This document shows positions 1-7,032 of a DNA stretch of 8,436 nucleotides, one piece after another (position 1 is the stretch's first letter; each line of letters opens with the position of its first letter). The notes under the pieces were generated by a model that had not been told where the DNA came from, ran no database searches, and was given only the letters and a program-made list of their open reading frames with translations. This stretch comes from an uncultured Blautia sp. Its GTDB lineage: Bacteria > Bacillota > Clostridia > Lachnospirales > Lachnospiraceae. The position numbers and the translations under genes are program-made. The stretch spans positions 1 to 8,436 of the forward strand of contig CAMBYR010000078.1 in NCBI GenBank assembly GCA_945872375.1, given 5' to 3'.

Positions 1-302
1 TAGATCCTCGGTCCATCGGATACATGATTACCGTTTTTATCAGCATAGCCGTAGACTCCATATATAAAGAAGAATTTCAGACTTTCGTCAAAGAATGTCC
101 CAATGTACTGGAATGCCACGGTATTACCGGAAATTATTTTGCTCTATTAAAGGTGATTTTTCCAAATACCATGGATCTGGACAACTTCCTGAATCGAATT
201 CAGAAATATGGCGAAACCAGTACCAACATTGTACTTTCCACCTACAAAGACTCTTCTTCTGTTTCCGCAGGCAAACCAGAGCTTTTTCTTCCAAAAAAAT
301 AA
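1..302 (+). CDS. Lrp/AsnC-family transcriptional regulator, C-terminal part (5' end outside window)
   Basis: Ninety-nine codons are visible. The frame stays open to the left edge, with residues DPRSIGY in front of the first in-window ATG at 24, so that ATG is internal and not the start. The visible part matches the ligand-binding/oligomerisation (RAM) domain of Lrp/AsnC regulators: a GY-x-ITVF beta strand, then VLECHGITGNYFALLKV, which corresponds to the family's 'V.ech.vtG.yd.llkv' core, then a helix and the final strand STNIVLSTYK. The N-terminal helix-turn-helix lies outside the window. In the family this domain senses amino acids or related effectors and builds dimers to octamers; the effector cannot be told here. 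The gene converges with the cellulase operon, and its TAA stop lies inside the left arm of a terminator stem. Confidence 0.85.
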   Translation, partial: DPRSIGYMITVFISIAVDSIYKEEFQTFVKECPNVLECHGITGNYFALLKVIFPNTMDLDNFLNRIQKYGETSTNIVLSTYKDSSSVSAGKPELFLPKK

Positions 303-339
303 TGGGATCTGTGCCGTATATCGGCCAGATCCCATTATT
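291..339 (-). terminator. Rho-independent terminator between convergent genes
   Basis: A perfect 14-bp inverted repeat (298-311 with 326-339) continues inward, past a one-base bulge, as a GCCG/CGGC stem around a TATAT loop. Read on the minus strand, the stem is followed by a run of T (291-299), so it should end the cellulase transcript, whose stop codon is about 70 bp upstream. On the + strand no T-tract follows at once, so any effect on the Lrp transcript would be weaker. Confidence 0.85.
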
Positions 340-349
340 CCATATACGT

Positions 350-389
350 AACTGTTCAGTGTCTTCACAGTGATTCCTCCTGAATAGTT
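350..389. repeat. Imperfect inverted repeat in the Lrp-cellulase gap
   Basis: Arms 350-359 and 380-389 can pair over 10 bp with one G-U, leaving a 20-base loop that contains the small palindrome TCACAGTGA. A short T run at 396-400 follows on the + strand, so this could be a weak + strand terminator for the Lrp gene. The stem is A+T-rich and the loop long, so it may have no function. Confidence 0.25.
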
Positions 390-410
390 ACCATCTTTTT
401 ACAAATGTTT

Positions 411-1841
411 TCAGACGCCCTTCGCCAGAACCGTCGTGATTCTCTGCGGTCTGCTGCTTCTTACAATAAAGCCAATCTCTGTCGTACCATTCGGACTGAT
501 GACTCTGTTCCACTCATAGGGCCTGATCGTAAGCGTTTTGTCCACACGTTTCATTCTGCCGCACCATTTATCAGAGACAACATATGACTGTTTCAGCTTC
601 ACAATGATTTTCCAGTTATTCACCGTACCGGCACCTTTGTTTTTGAGGACGAGCTTATACTGACTGTAATACTTTCCGCCGCTTTTCCATACCGCAACCT
701 TCTTCGGAGAAACCTTTACCACTTTCTTTTCTGAGGTACTGCTTCCGCTTCCGGATGTGCTTCCTGTGGTGCTGCTTCCGGATGTGCTTCCTGTGGTGCC
801 GCTCCCGGACGTACTTCCGCCGGATGGTGTATTTCCTGTGAGTGCCTTCCCTGTATAGGCCTGTATCAGCCAGCTTCCTGATGCAGTCAGATCGGATGCC
901 GTCCATCCGCCTGTTGTTTTACAGGAAGATTTCAGCAGCGCACAGGTTTCATTTTTATTCGAAAGATTCCAGCAGACTCTCCCGATTCCATACTGATTCA
1001 GAAGCGTTATCCAGCGATTTCCCTCTGCGGTATCCACCGTTCCATTTCCGGACGCCTCACTGATACCGAATTCCGTCACAACAACCGGAAGACCCTTTTT
1101 TACCGCATTTTCCAGTTTGTTTCGCATGTCGGATTTATGGGTTGCCGCATAAAAATGGAATGCATAGGCAATATTGCCATATCCGGTAATCGGATCTGCC
1201 AGCGCCTTGTCAACATCCTGAGACCAGGTGGGCGTACCAACGATAATAATGGCATTGGAATTAACACCCCGAATGGCAGGGATAACCGTACCGGCATAGC
1301 TTTTAATATTTTTCCAGGATCCTCCGCTTCCATTCGGTTCATTGCAAATTTCATACATCACGTTTCCGTAACCGGCATATTTTTTTGCCGTTTCCTGAAA
1401 GAAACGATTTGCCTGAGCCTGATACGTAAGCGGATTTCCATCACTTAAAATATGCCAGTCTATGATCACATACATTCCCAGATCCGTGGCATAGGACACA
1501 CCCTGGTCGATCAGCTTTTTCAGATTCTCCTGACTGCCGCCGGTACAATATCCTCCATATTCCGCCGTATACATGGCCAGACGTATGGTATTGACGCCCC
1601 AGTTGTCCCGAAGCGTCTGAAAAGCCTGTTTATTCACATATTCCGGATACCAGGACAGGCCATGGGTCGATACGCCTTTTATCACAAAGGCCTCCCCCTT
1701 TGCATTTACGACCTTCCCCTTGCTGACGGACAGTCTACCGTTTGCTTCATAGGGTGTTGCAGCCTTTGCACTCTGATACATGCCCAGTATTCCCATCAGG
1801 ATAAGAAACACAAAAAGCAGCATTCTTCTCTTTTTTCTCAT
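411..1841 (-). CDS. Secreted GH5 endo-beta-1,4-glucanase with C-terminal CBM2-like module
   Basis: The product is 476 aa from the ATG at 1841. A GGAGGAGG lies 8 nt upstream of it, whereas the TTG at 1862 precedes that RBS and cannot be the start. Residues 1-27 form a signal peptide (MRKKRR, a hydrophobic core, cleavage near AKA-A). The catalytic domain spans about 32-332 and has the GH5 subfamily 2 look of Bacillus endoglucanases: IDWHILSDGNP, the acid/base Glu168 in ICNEPNG, HFYAATH, the nucleophile Glu257 in VVVTEFG, CWNLSNK and GGW. All key residues are present, so hydrolysis of internal beta-1,4-glucan bonds of cellulose or mixed-linkage glucans outside the cell is expected. A Gly/Ser/Thr linker (about 336-371) leads to a roughly 100-residue beta module with Trp385, Trp410, Trp426 and Trp444 and a NG-TTEIGF end, resembling CBM2. 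No dockerin, SLH or sortase signal is present, so it is probably a free enzyme. It is the second gene of an operon with the serine hydrolase. Confidence 0.93.
   Translation of the reverse strand: MRKKRRMLLFVFLILMGILGMYQSAKAATPYEANGRLSVSKGKVVNAKGEAFVIKGVSTHGLSWYPEYVNKQAFQTLRDNWGVNTIRLAMYTAEYGGYCTGGSQENLKKLIDQGVSYATDLGMYVIIDWHILSDGNPLTYQAQANRFFQETAKKYAGYGNVMYEICNEPNGSGGSWKNIKSYAGTVIPAIRGVNSNAIIIVGTPTWSQDVDKALADPITGYGNIAYAFHFYAATHKSDMRNKLENAVKKGLPVVVTEFGISEASGNGTVDTAEGNRWITLLNQYGIGRVCWNLSNKNETCALLKSSCKTTGGWTASDLTASGSWLIQAYTGKALTGNTPSGGSTSGSGTTGSTSGSSTTGSTSGSGSSTSEKKVVKVSPKKVAVWKSGGKYYSQYKLVLKNKGAGTVNNWKIIVKLKQSYVVSDKWCGRMKRVDKTLTIRPYEWNRVISPNGTTEIGFIVRSSRPQRITTVLAKGV
751..818 (-). repeat. 27-bp tandem repeat encoding the cellulase linker
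   Basis: Two adjacent 27-bp units (751-777 and 778-804) differ at two bases, and a degenerate third copy begins at 805 (12 of the first 14 bases match). Each unit encodes nine residues of the type STSGSxTTG in the flexible linker. Because the unit is a multiple of three, copy-number changes would alter linker length without a frameshift. Confidence 0.85.
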
Positions 1842-1849
1842 AGTTTTGG

Positions 1850-1857
1850 CCTCCTCC
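1850..1857 (-). promoter_or_regulatory. Ribosome binding site that fixes the endoglucanase start
   Basis: GGAGGAGG on the minus strand is 8 nt from the ATG at 1841. It lies inside the 27-bp gap after the serine hydrolase stop codon and downstream of the TTG at 1862, which settles the start. Confidence 0.9.
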
Positions 1858-1868
1858 AACAAACAATA

Positions 1869-2750
1869 TCACAACTGAGGATAAATCTCCTCATAAATTG
1901 CTTCCATCAATTCTTCCCCTTTTCTGCATTCTGCCACGATCGACACTACCGCCTGCCGGTCCGGAAATACAATGGATAACTGAGAATACTTTCCATCTGC
2001 TCTGTATGAATGATATTTTCCCGTCCAGAACAGATAACCATATGGTGCATCTGTCTGCTGCCTGCTGCATTCTTCGATCCATTCCGGAGAAAGAAGCTGC
2101 CTGCCGTTCCATTCTCCCTTCTGAAGACAGAAGAGGCCAAACTTATGGAGTTCTGACAATGTAAGAAACAAACCGCCTGCCCCAAAGGTGTTTCCAAGGG
2201 GATCTGTTTCCCAGACAGGTCTCCTGATTCCAAGGTGTGAAAACAGTCTGGGTGTCAGATAAGATACAAGGTCGCAGCCGGACCTTCTCTGTACAAGAAT
2301 CCCTGCCAGATACGGCCCGACGTTATTGTAAACGAAATGCGTCCCCGGTTCATAAACAAAAGGAATTGCCAATGCCATCTTCACCCAGTCATCTTCTTGA
2401 TAAAGGGGACGCTGTGCCCCCATGAGACTGGCTTTTTCCTGTCCGAGACACATGGTCAGAAGATCCCTCACCACGGCTTTCTTCAGATTTTCCCCCACCT
2501 CTCCGGGAAGATCCTCTGAAAAAGCATCTGTCAGTTTTTCATCCAGGGAAATCAATCCTTCCTGTACAGCAAATCCAACCGCACAGGCTGTAAAGCTTTT
2601 GGAAGCAGAATAAATATTTCTCCTGCACTCTTCGTCACACTGCCATTGCGCGATCTGTTCTCCATTTTGTGTGATCTTCAGCCCCAGAACACCCAGCGCT
2701 TCCGCTTTTTTCACAAATTTCGTAAGGTCTGTTTTTTTCTCTGTACGCAT
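1869..2750 (-). CDS. Cytoplasmic serine hydrolase, beta-lactamase/PBP-like (class C fold) family
   Basis: The product is 293 aa from the ATG at 2750. The frame is open back to a TTG at 2837, but the best promoter (2800-2828) lies downstream of that TTG, and GGAGAGG precedes the ATG by about 10 nt, so 2750 is preferred. The family's catalytic motifs are present: Ser48-Ala-Ser-Lys51 (nucleophile and general base) inside NIYSASKSFTA, Tyr141-Asn-Asn143, and ADGKYSQ at about 251-257 where the third motif sits, followed by a final VFPDRQAVVSIV strand. There is no signal peptide or membrane segment. Members include esterases, D-amino-acid peptidases and amidases, so the substrate is open; true antibiotic resistance is unlikely for a cytoplasmic protein. 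It lies 27 bp upstream of the endoglucanase on the same strand, probably in one transcript, which hints at (but does not show) a role in glycan or ester metabolism. Confidence 0.85.
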   Translation of the reverse strand: MRTEKKTDLTKFVKKAEALGVLGLKITQNGEQIAQWQCDEECRRNIYSASKSFTACAVGFAVQEGLISLDEKLTDAFSEDLPGEVGENLKKAVVRDLLTMCLGQEKASLMGAQRPLYQEDDWVKMALAIPFVYEPGTHFVYNNVGPYLAGILVQRRSGCDLVSYLTPRLFSHLGIRRPVWETDPLGNTFGAGGLFLTLSELHKFGLFCLQKGEWNGRQLLSPEWIEECSRQQTDAPYGYLFWTGKYHSYRADGKYSQLSIVFPDRQAVVSIVAECRKGEELMEAIYEEIYPQL

Positions 2751-2799
2751 ACGTTCCCGTCCTCTCCCGTCAAATAAACCGCTCTTCCATGATACTTCG

Positions 2800-2828
2800 A
2801 TGATATCATGTTCCTTTATTGATGGCAA
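2800..2828 (-). promoter_or_regulatory. Sigma-A promoter, extended -10, for the serine hydrolase-endoglucanase operon
   Basis: On the minus strand TTGCCA (2828-2823, 5 of 6) and TATCAT (2805-2800, 5 of 6) are separated by exactly 17 nt, and the -10 is preceded by TG-A, the extended -10 form. The predicted start of transcription, near 2793, leaves a leader of about 43 nt before the ATG at 2750. The -10 lies in the palindrome ATGATATCAT. Confidence 0.65.
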
Positions 2829-2834
2829 GCATTT

Positions 2835-3060
2835 CAACGTCCCGGCATGCCCCTTACTCCGTTCTCAGCAACATGCTCCACGATGCACAGAAATTATGCA
2901 ATATGACTGGCCTCCTTTGCTGCCTTGAGTGCATCCGCCAGCTCATTTCTGCTCTGTTCAATCTCTGCCGTATATATAATGCCAGAATGAGAAATAAACA
3001 AAGAAGCCCTGCTGTCATTTTATCGATCAACTGTGTGATATGTCGTTTATAAATATCCAT
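2835..3060 (-). pseudogene. Remnant of a membrane-anchored hybrid histidine kinase
   Basis: From the ATG at 3060 (GAAGGGA upstream) the frame gives a short basic start and one hydrophobic helix, MTAGLLCLFLILALYI (2971-3018). At a TATATATA run near 2971-2978 the sensible reading moves to another frame. There, TAEIEQSRNELADALKAAKEASH (about 2903-2971) is the classic coiled linker found just before the H-box (AKTxFLSNMSHDIRTP) of hybrid kinases. The H-box never comes: a stop follows at 2894-2896, and in the same frame IVEHVAENGV (2855-2884) resembles a receiver-domain segment, like TVEHVADGVEAV in the intact kinase upstream. It looks like a kinase gene that lost its HisKA and ATPase core by deletion and then took on frameshifts. 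Receiver-like residues (KEHDII, 2799-2816, another frame) may continue it. A real 68-aa membrane peptide from 3060 to 2854 is the less likely alternative. The 76 bp between the intact kinase and this remnant show no clear terminator. Confidence 0.6.
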
Positions 3061-3136
3061 ATTTTACTTTCCCTTCTATATAGCAGACTTCAAAGCTTTG
3101 TTCTCATTCCAATAAGCAGCATCTCCCTTTGCTTTT

Positions 3137-6100
3137 CTAAATCCACTTTTTCAGTATTTTGGCAAGTGTGTTCAGATCAAGGGGCTTTGCAATATGCTCA
3201 TTCATCCCTGCTGTCTTTGCCGCATGAACATCCTCCGCAAATGCATTTGCTGTCATGGCGATGATGGGAACCTGCCTGCAGTAATCCCGATCCATGGCAC
3301 GAATCGCTCTTGCAGCATCATATCCGTTCATCTTCGGCATCTGAATGTCCATGAAAACCATGTCATAGTATCCATCCTCACACTCGGCCATTTTGTCAAC
3401 GGCTTCCACTCCATCCGCCACATGCTCCACCGTCAGTCCGGTCATTTTCAGGATCTCCGCGGCAATCTCCGCATTCAGCTCATTATCTTCTGCCAGGAGG
3501 ACACGGCTTCCCTTGAGATCTATTGTTTCCAGTGCAACAAAAGGAGCTTCCTGTTCTTCAGGATCATCACTGCCCACCAGAGAGCTGAAGGTTTTTACAA
3601 GCCTGGAGCGGAACAGCGGTTTGCTGATAAATGCATTGGCACCGGCTGTGCGGGCTTCCTGCTCAATGTCTGACCAGTCATAAGCAGAGATGATGATGAT
3701 TGGCACATCCTTTCCCACTGCCTGCCGGATGGCCCGTGTAGTTGCTATGCCATCCATATCCGGCATCTTCCAGTCGATGATGCAGGCAAAATAATCCGCA
3801 TTCATCTGATGACGGGCCGCAACCTTTTCCACCGTCTCCTTTCCGCAGGAAACTCCCTCAGCTTTCATCCCGAGATCATTCAGCATTCCGCAGCACGATT
3901 CCAGACTGAGTTCATCATCATCAGCCACCAGCACATCCAGATCTACAAATCTGTCATACCGGACTTCTTCCGTATCCTGAAGCTTCAGATATATGGTAAC
4001 GGTAAAACGCGAGCCCACTCCCAGCCTGCTCTCCACTTTGATATCTCCGCCCATCATGCGGACGATATTCCGGCTGATTGCCATCCCAAGCCCTGTTCCC
4101 TGGACCTTATTGACATGGTTGTCATCGTTTGATCTGGTAAACGGCTCAAAAATCTGCTCCAGAAATTCTTCGCTCATACCGATGCCGTTGTCTTCAAAAA
4201 CAACCTCAAAGCATCCGACCTTCGGATGAAAAGACGATTTTTCCGAAATAGAGAGCTTAATTTTTCCGCCATCCGGAGTGTACTTCACCGCATTTCCCAT
4301 CAGGTTTGTAAAGACCTTCTGGATGCGCAGGCTGTCCCCCACCACCGCCTCATGCGTCACACCGGAGATATTCACGGAAAGCTCATGATGGTGCTCTGCA
4401 ATCTGGGCGTTTGTCATAGTAAGCAGATTATCAATTAAATCTGAGAAATTGAATTCTTCTTCAAGCAAATCGACCTTGCCCGATTCAATTTTGCTCATAT
4501 CCAGGACTTCATTGATGAGACTCAGAAGATGCTTGCTTGCCTGGGTGGTCTTCTTCAGACAATCCTGCACCCGTTCTTTGTCATCAATATGCGCAGCGGC
4601 AATGGCTGTCATGCCGATGATACCGTTCATCGGCGTACGAATATCATGCGACATATTAGACAGGAAATCTGTTTTTGCCCTGTTTGCAGCTTCCGCAGCA
4701 TCAAATGCGGCCTGCAAAGCCATTTCCTGCTGGCGTTCCTTCTTGATCAGATCGTCCACATTCCGTGTTCCTACTACCGCTGCCAGGCCGCCTTCCTTCT
4801 CATGGACAAAGGATACTCTTGCCTGAAGATAAATGTTTCCATGATTTGTAAGCTTTTCGTAGGTAAACGAATAATCCTTTCCGTCCTCTTTTATATGTTC
4901 CAGAGACAGCTTCTCAAGAAATTCACTGCGGCTGGCATCCGACACCAGTTCTTCAGAATAACCCCATATGACCTTTGACCAGCAGTTATCATGTTTTCGA
5001 ATATACTCCTCGATCGCCCGTCCATCCTCTTCCTCCGAACGGTAAACCGTAACCTTATCCGTATTCGGATTTACAAGAAGAACAGAATAATATTCCGAAC
5101 CAAGACCTTCAATGATTTCACGCTGCAGCTCCATTTCTCTTGTCTGCTTCAGCTGGCGGCGTGCTTCCTCGTCCACATCCCGCATACCCAGAATGAAGGT
5201 GACCGCTCCGCTGCTGTCCACGATTTTCACCGTGTTCATTTCGAAGTAGGAAATCACACCGTTCATGATCCTTCGGTATCCAAGCTTGTACAATCCCACC
5301 TCCGGAACCTTTTCCATCAGGACAGAAAGCCCTGTAGACATCCGGATCCTGTCTCGGTCTTCCGGGACAACAAAGATATCAATATATTTAGAAAGAACTG
5401 CCTCATAATCCGGGTTCTCAAGAAGCTTCTTCAAAAACTCAGGATCCATCCCGATTCCATCCGTACGATAAAGGCTCATTTTCCCGGTCTGCGCGTCTAT
5501 TTTGAACAGGCTGCAGTACTCATTGCTCAGCGCGCCGATAATGCGGAGCTGTTCTTCCTGAATCGATCTGTTTTTGCGTTCTTCCTCAACGATTGTATCA
5601 ACACAGCGAAAGCCCAGGATGATCTGGCTTTCCGTATTATGCCGCGAATAAAAACGGATAAAGGAGGCCTGGTAATAATGAATGCCTGTTTCGCCATCTG
5701 TCACACGATAGCTGCATGAATACTCATCGCCTTTCTCAAGCGCACGTTTCACTTTATCAATCGAGATGGCTGCATAAAGAGCAGCTTTGTCCTCCTCCAG
5801 CACGTATTTTGAAATATAGTAATCCCAGGTATCACGATAGGAGCGGCGGATGATTCTCTGATCTTCTGCAATAATAGTTCCTTTTCGCTTAATGGTCACA
5901 GCAGTATCATCAGCAAGATCAAGCAATACAACATCGGGATAATCTCTGCTCAGTGCACCCGCAATCTCCATCTCATCCCGGATCATTTTCACGGTTTCCA
6001 GTTCTTTTACTTTGGTATCGTGGATAGACTTCGTTGTGAAAATGACATGTGCAAGGCGTCCATCTGCGTCTCGGTCGCCCTCAATAAACGAGCACTCTCT

Positions 6101-6961
6101 CCAGGTCATACCAGTCTCCTTATTAGCAAAAATAGTGCTCTGATACTGCCTGGACACGATCCGGGTATGGTCCATCCGTTCATTCAGCGTGGAGAGACTC
6201 AAAAATGCAAGCAGCTCCTCCTCGTATTCAGGTGCTGCCATGTGCCGGCAGAAATAGTTCAGGCGGTCCTGGGCATCGCCTGACGCGCCGATGTGTGTAT
6301 GGACATCTGCCACGGAGGAAAGCTCGATAAATGTTCCTGCGGACAGATCGATATAATACATGGATGTATAGATTTCACCCAGAGACTGAATGATCCGGAT
6401 CCGATCCACCAGTGCCTTGTTGGTCTCCTCCAGTTTTTCGTGCATCATACGCTCGGTTGCAATCTCGCTGTAGCAGGTGGAGGCAGCGACGGACAGCAGA
6501 AGAAGATCGCCGGTACTTCTGCGGGGATTGTCCACACCGAGGAAACCGACCACCTCACCGCTCACCATAATAGGAGCCGCCATAAGGCTTTCGATCCCCT
6601 GGGGTTCCAGAATATCATAGGTCTTTGTACCGGGATGATAGTCCTCCGACAGGGAAGAAATATAAAATTCCCCCTGCTCCTCAAATGCCTCAAACCAGCA
6701 TTCCAGTCCATCAGCCGAAATATTCTGAAGGTTTTCAATCTCTGGAGAGACTCCTTCGCGACACCACTCATAAGTATTATTGAATACCTTCCGATCCCGA
6801 TCCATCTCAAAAATATAGGCACGGTCCGCTTCATAATATCCTCCGATATCCTGAAGGATCCTGTTCAGCGTCTGCTCATCTTTCGCCTTATCCAGATAAT
6901 CTCGCAGAAATTGTTTTACCGCCTGTTCCTGACAGGTCTGTTTTTGTTTCATATCGTTCAT
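3137..6961 (-). CDS. Soluble hybrid sensor histidine kinase, GAF-4xPAS-like-HisKA-HATPase-REC-REC
   Basis: The product is 1274 aa from the ATG at 6961. AGAGGTG lies just upstream of it, while the longer frame starts at a TTG (6985) before that RBS. Domain order: GAF-like about 20-178 (AAPIMVSGEVVGFLGVDNPRR); four PAS-like modules starting near 190, 332, 474 and 616, each ending in a strand such as ILGFRCVD, ILGMRDVD or VVGTRNVD; a coiled linker 740-763; HisKA with phospho-acceptor His772 in SNMSHDIRTPMNG; HATPase_c about 874-992 with N box Asn890, G1 DNGIGM (924-929) and G2 GTGLGM (955-960); REC1 with acid pair Asp1014/1015, phospho-site Asp1063 and Lys1114; REC2 with Glu1158/Asp1159, Asp1205 and Lys1259. 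All catalytic residues are present. No membrane helix or signal peptide is seen, so it senses something inside the cell. There is no Hpt domain and no DNA-binding partner in the window, so phosphotransfer to an output protein must happen in trans. Confidence 0.93.
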   Translation of the reverse strand: MNDMKQKQTCQEQAVKQFLRDYLDKAKDEQTLNRILQDIGGYYEADRAYIFEMDRDRKVFNNTYEWCREGVSPEIENLQNISADGLECWFEAFEEQGEFYISSLSEDYHPGTKTYDILEPQGIESLMAAPIMVSGEVVGFLGVDNPRRSTGDLLLLSVAASTCYSEIATERMMHEKLEETNKALVDRIRIIQSLGEIYTSMYYIDLSAGTFIELSSVADVHTHIGASGDAQDRLNYFCRHMAAPEYEEELLAFLSLSTLNERMDHTRIVSRQYQSTIFANKETGMTWRECSFIEGDRDADGRLAHVIFTTKSIHDTKVKELETVKMIRDEMEIAGALSRDYPDVVLLDLADDTAVTIKRKGTIIAEDQRIIRRSYRDTWDYYISKYVLEEDKAALYAAISIDKVKRALEKGDEYSCSYRVTDGETGIHYYQASFIRFYSRHNTESQIILGFRCVDTIVEEERKNRSIQEEQLRIIGALSNEYCSLFKIDAQTGKMSLYRTDGIGMDPEFLKKLLENPDYEAVLSKYIDIFVVPEDRDRIRMSTGLSVLMEKVPEVGLYKLGYRRIMNGVISYFEMNTVKIVDSSGAVTFILGMRDVDEEARRQLKQTREMELQREIIEGLGSEYYSVLLVNPNTDKVTVYRSEEEDGRAIEEYIRKHDNCWSKVIWGYSEELVSDASRSEFLEKLSLEHIKEDGKDYSFTYEKLTNHGNIYLQARVSFVHEKEGGLAAVVGTRNVDDLIKKERQQEMALQAAFDAAEAANRAKTDFLSNMSHDIRTPMNGIIGMTAIAAAHIDDKERVQDCLKKTTQASKHLLSLINEVLDMSKIESGKVDLLEEEFNFSDLIDNLLTMTNAQIAEHHHELSVNISGVTHEAVVGDSLRIQKVFTNLMGNAVKYTPDGGKIKLSISEKSSFHPKVGCFEVVFEDNGIGMSEEFLEQIFEPFTRSNDDNHVNKVQGTGLGMAISRNIVRMMGGDIKVESRLGVGSRFTVTIYLKLQDTEEVRYDRFVDLDVLVADDDELSLESCCGMLNDLGMKAEGVSCGKETVEKVAARHQMNADYFACIIDWKMPDMDGIATTRAIRQAVGKDVPIIIISAYDWSDIEQEARTAGANAFISKPLFRSRLVKTFSSLVGSDDPEEQEAPFVALETIDLKGSRVLLAEDNELNAEIAAEILKMTGLTVEHVADGVEAVDKMAECEDGYYDMVFMDIQMPKMNGYDAARAIRAMDRDYCRQVPIIAMTANAFAEDVHAAKTAGMNEHIAKPLDLNTLAKILKKWI

Positions 6962-7032
6962 TTTACACCTCTGGGATACTGACAATTACGTAATGTTTCC
7001 TGTTTCCATCGTTCTTTCAGAATCTCCGTCAT
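6958..7032 (-). CDS. Possible 24-codon leader ORF overlapping the kinase start
   Basis: An ATG at 7032 opens a 24-codon frame (MTEILKERW... ending ...YPRGVK) whose TGA overlaps the kinase ATG as ATGA. Such 4-bp overlaps are typical of translational coupling. A strong Shine-Dalgarno-like stretch, AAGGAGAAGGAG (7061-7050), lies upstream but 17 nt from the ATG, further than usual. A small hairpin between them could shorten that distance. The peptide is basic and matches no family I recognise. It may be a chance frame; the overlap and the purine-rich site are the only support. Confidence 0.3.
   Translation of the reverse strand: MTEILKERWKQETLRNCQYPRGVK

Noticed and set aside
147..368. Minus-strand 73-codon frame starting at a GTG with GGAGG 7 nt upstream, antisense to the Lrp-family gene.
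   Set aside because: The terminator hairpin lies inside it, the protein has no family look, and it overlaps a clear gene on the other strand. The good RBS is probably chance.
751..818. The direct repeats as a possible CRISPR-like array.
   Set aside because: The units are adjacent with no spacers, lie in frame inside a coding region and encode a typical Ser/Thr/Gly linker.
1452..1979. Open frame (175 codons) on the + strand opposite the cellulase N-terminus.
   Set aside because: It spans the real gap and RBS between two minus-strand genes and has no domain.
2751..2837. N-terminal extension of the serine hydrolase from a TTG at 2837.
   Set aside because: The best promoter lies downstream of the TTG, the 29 extra residues do not resemble the family, and the ATG at 2750 has an RBS.
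3070..3139. Short frame after the kinase stop (DLEKQREMLLIGMRTKL) that looks a little like a kinase coil.
   Set aside because: It is too short to judge and out of frame with both neighbours. It could belong to the remnant, but chance is as likely.
4991..5719. Long open frame (242 codons) on the + strand opposite the kinase PAS-like modules.
   Set aside because: It is antisense to a clear multidomain kinase, its translation is rich in His, Arg, Ile and Phe with no domain, and no RBS stands out.
6293..6982. Open frame (229 codons) on the + strand opposite the kinase GAF region.
   Set aside because: It is a shadow of the kinase coding strand with no recognisable motif.
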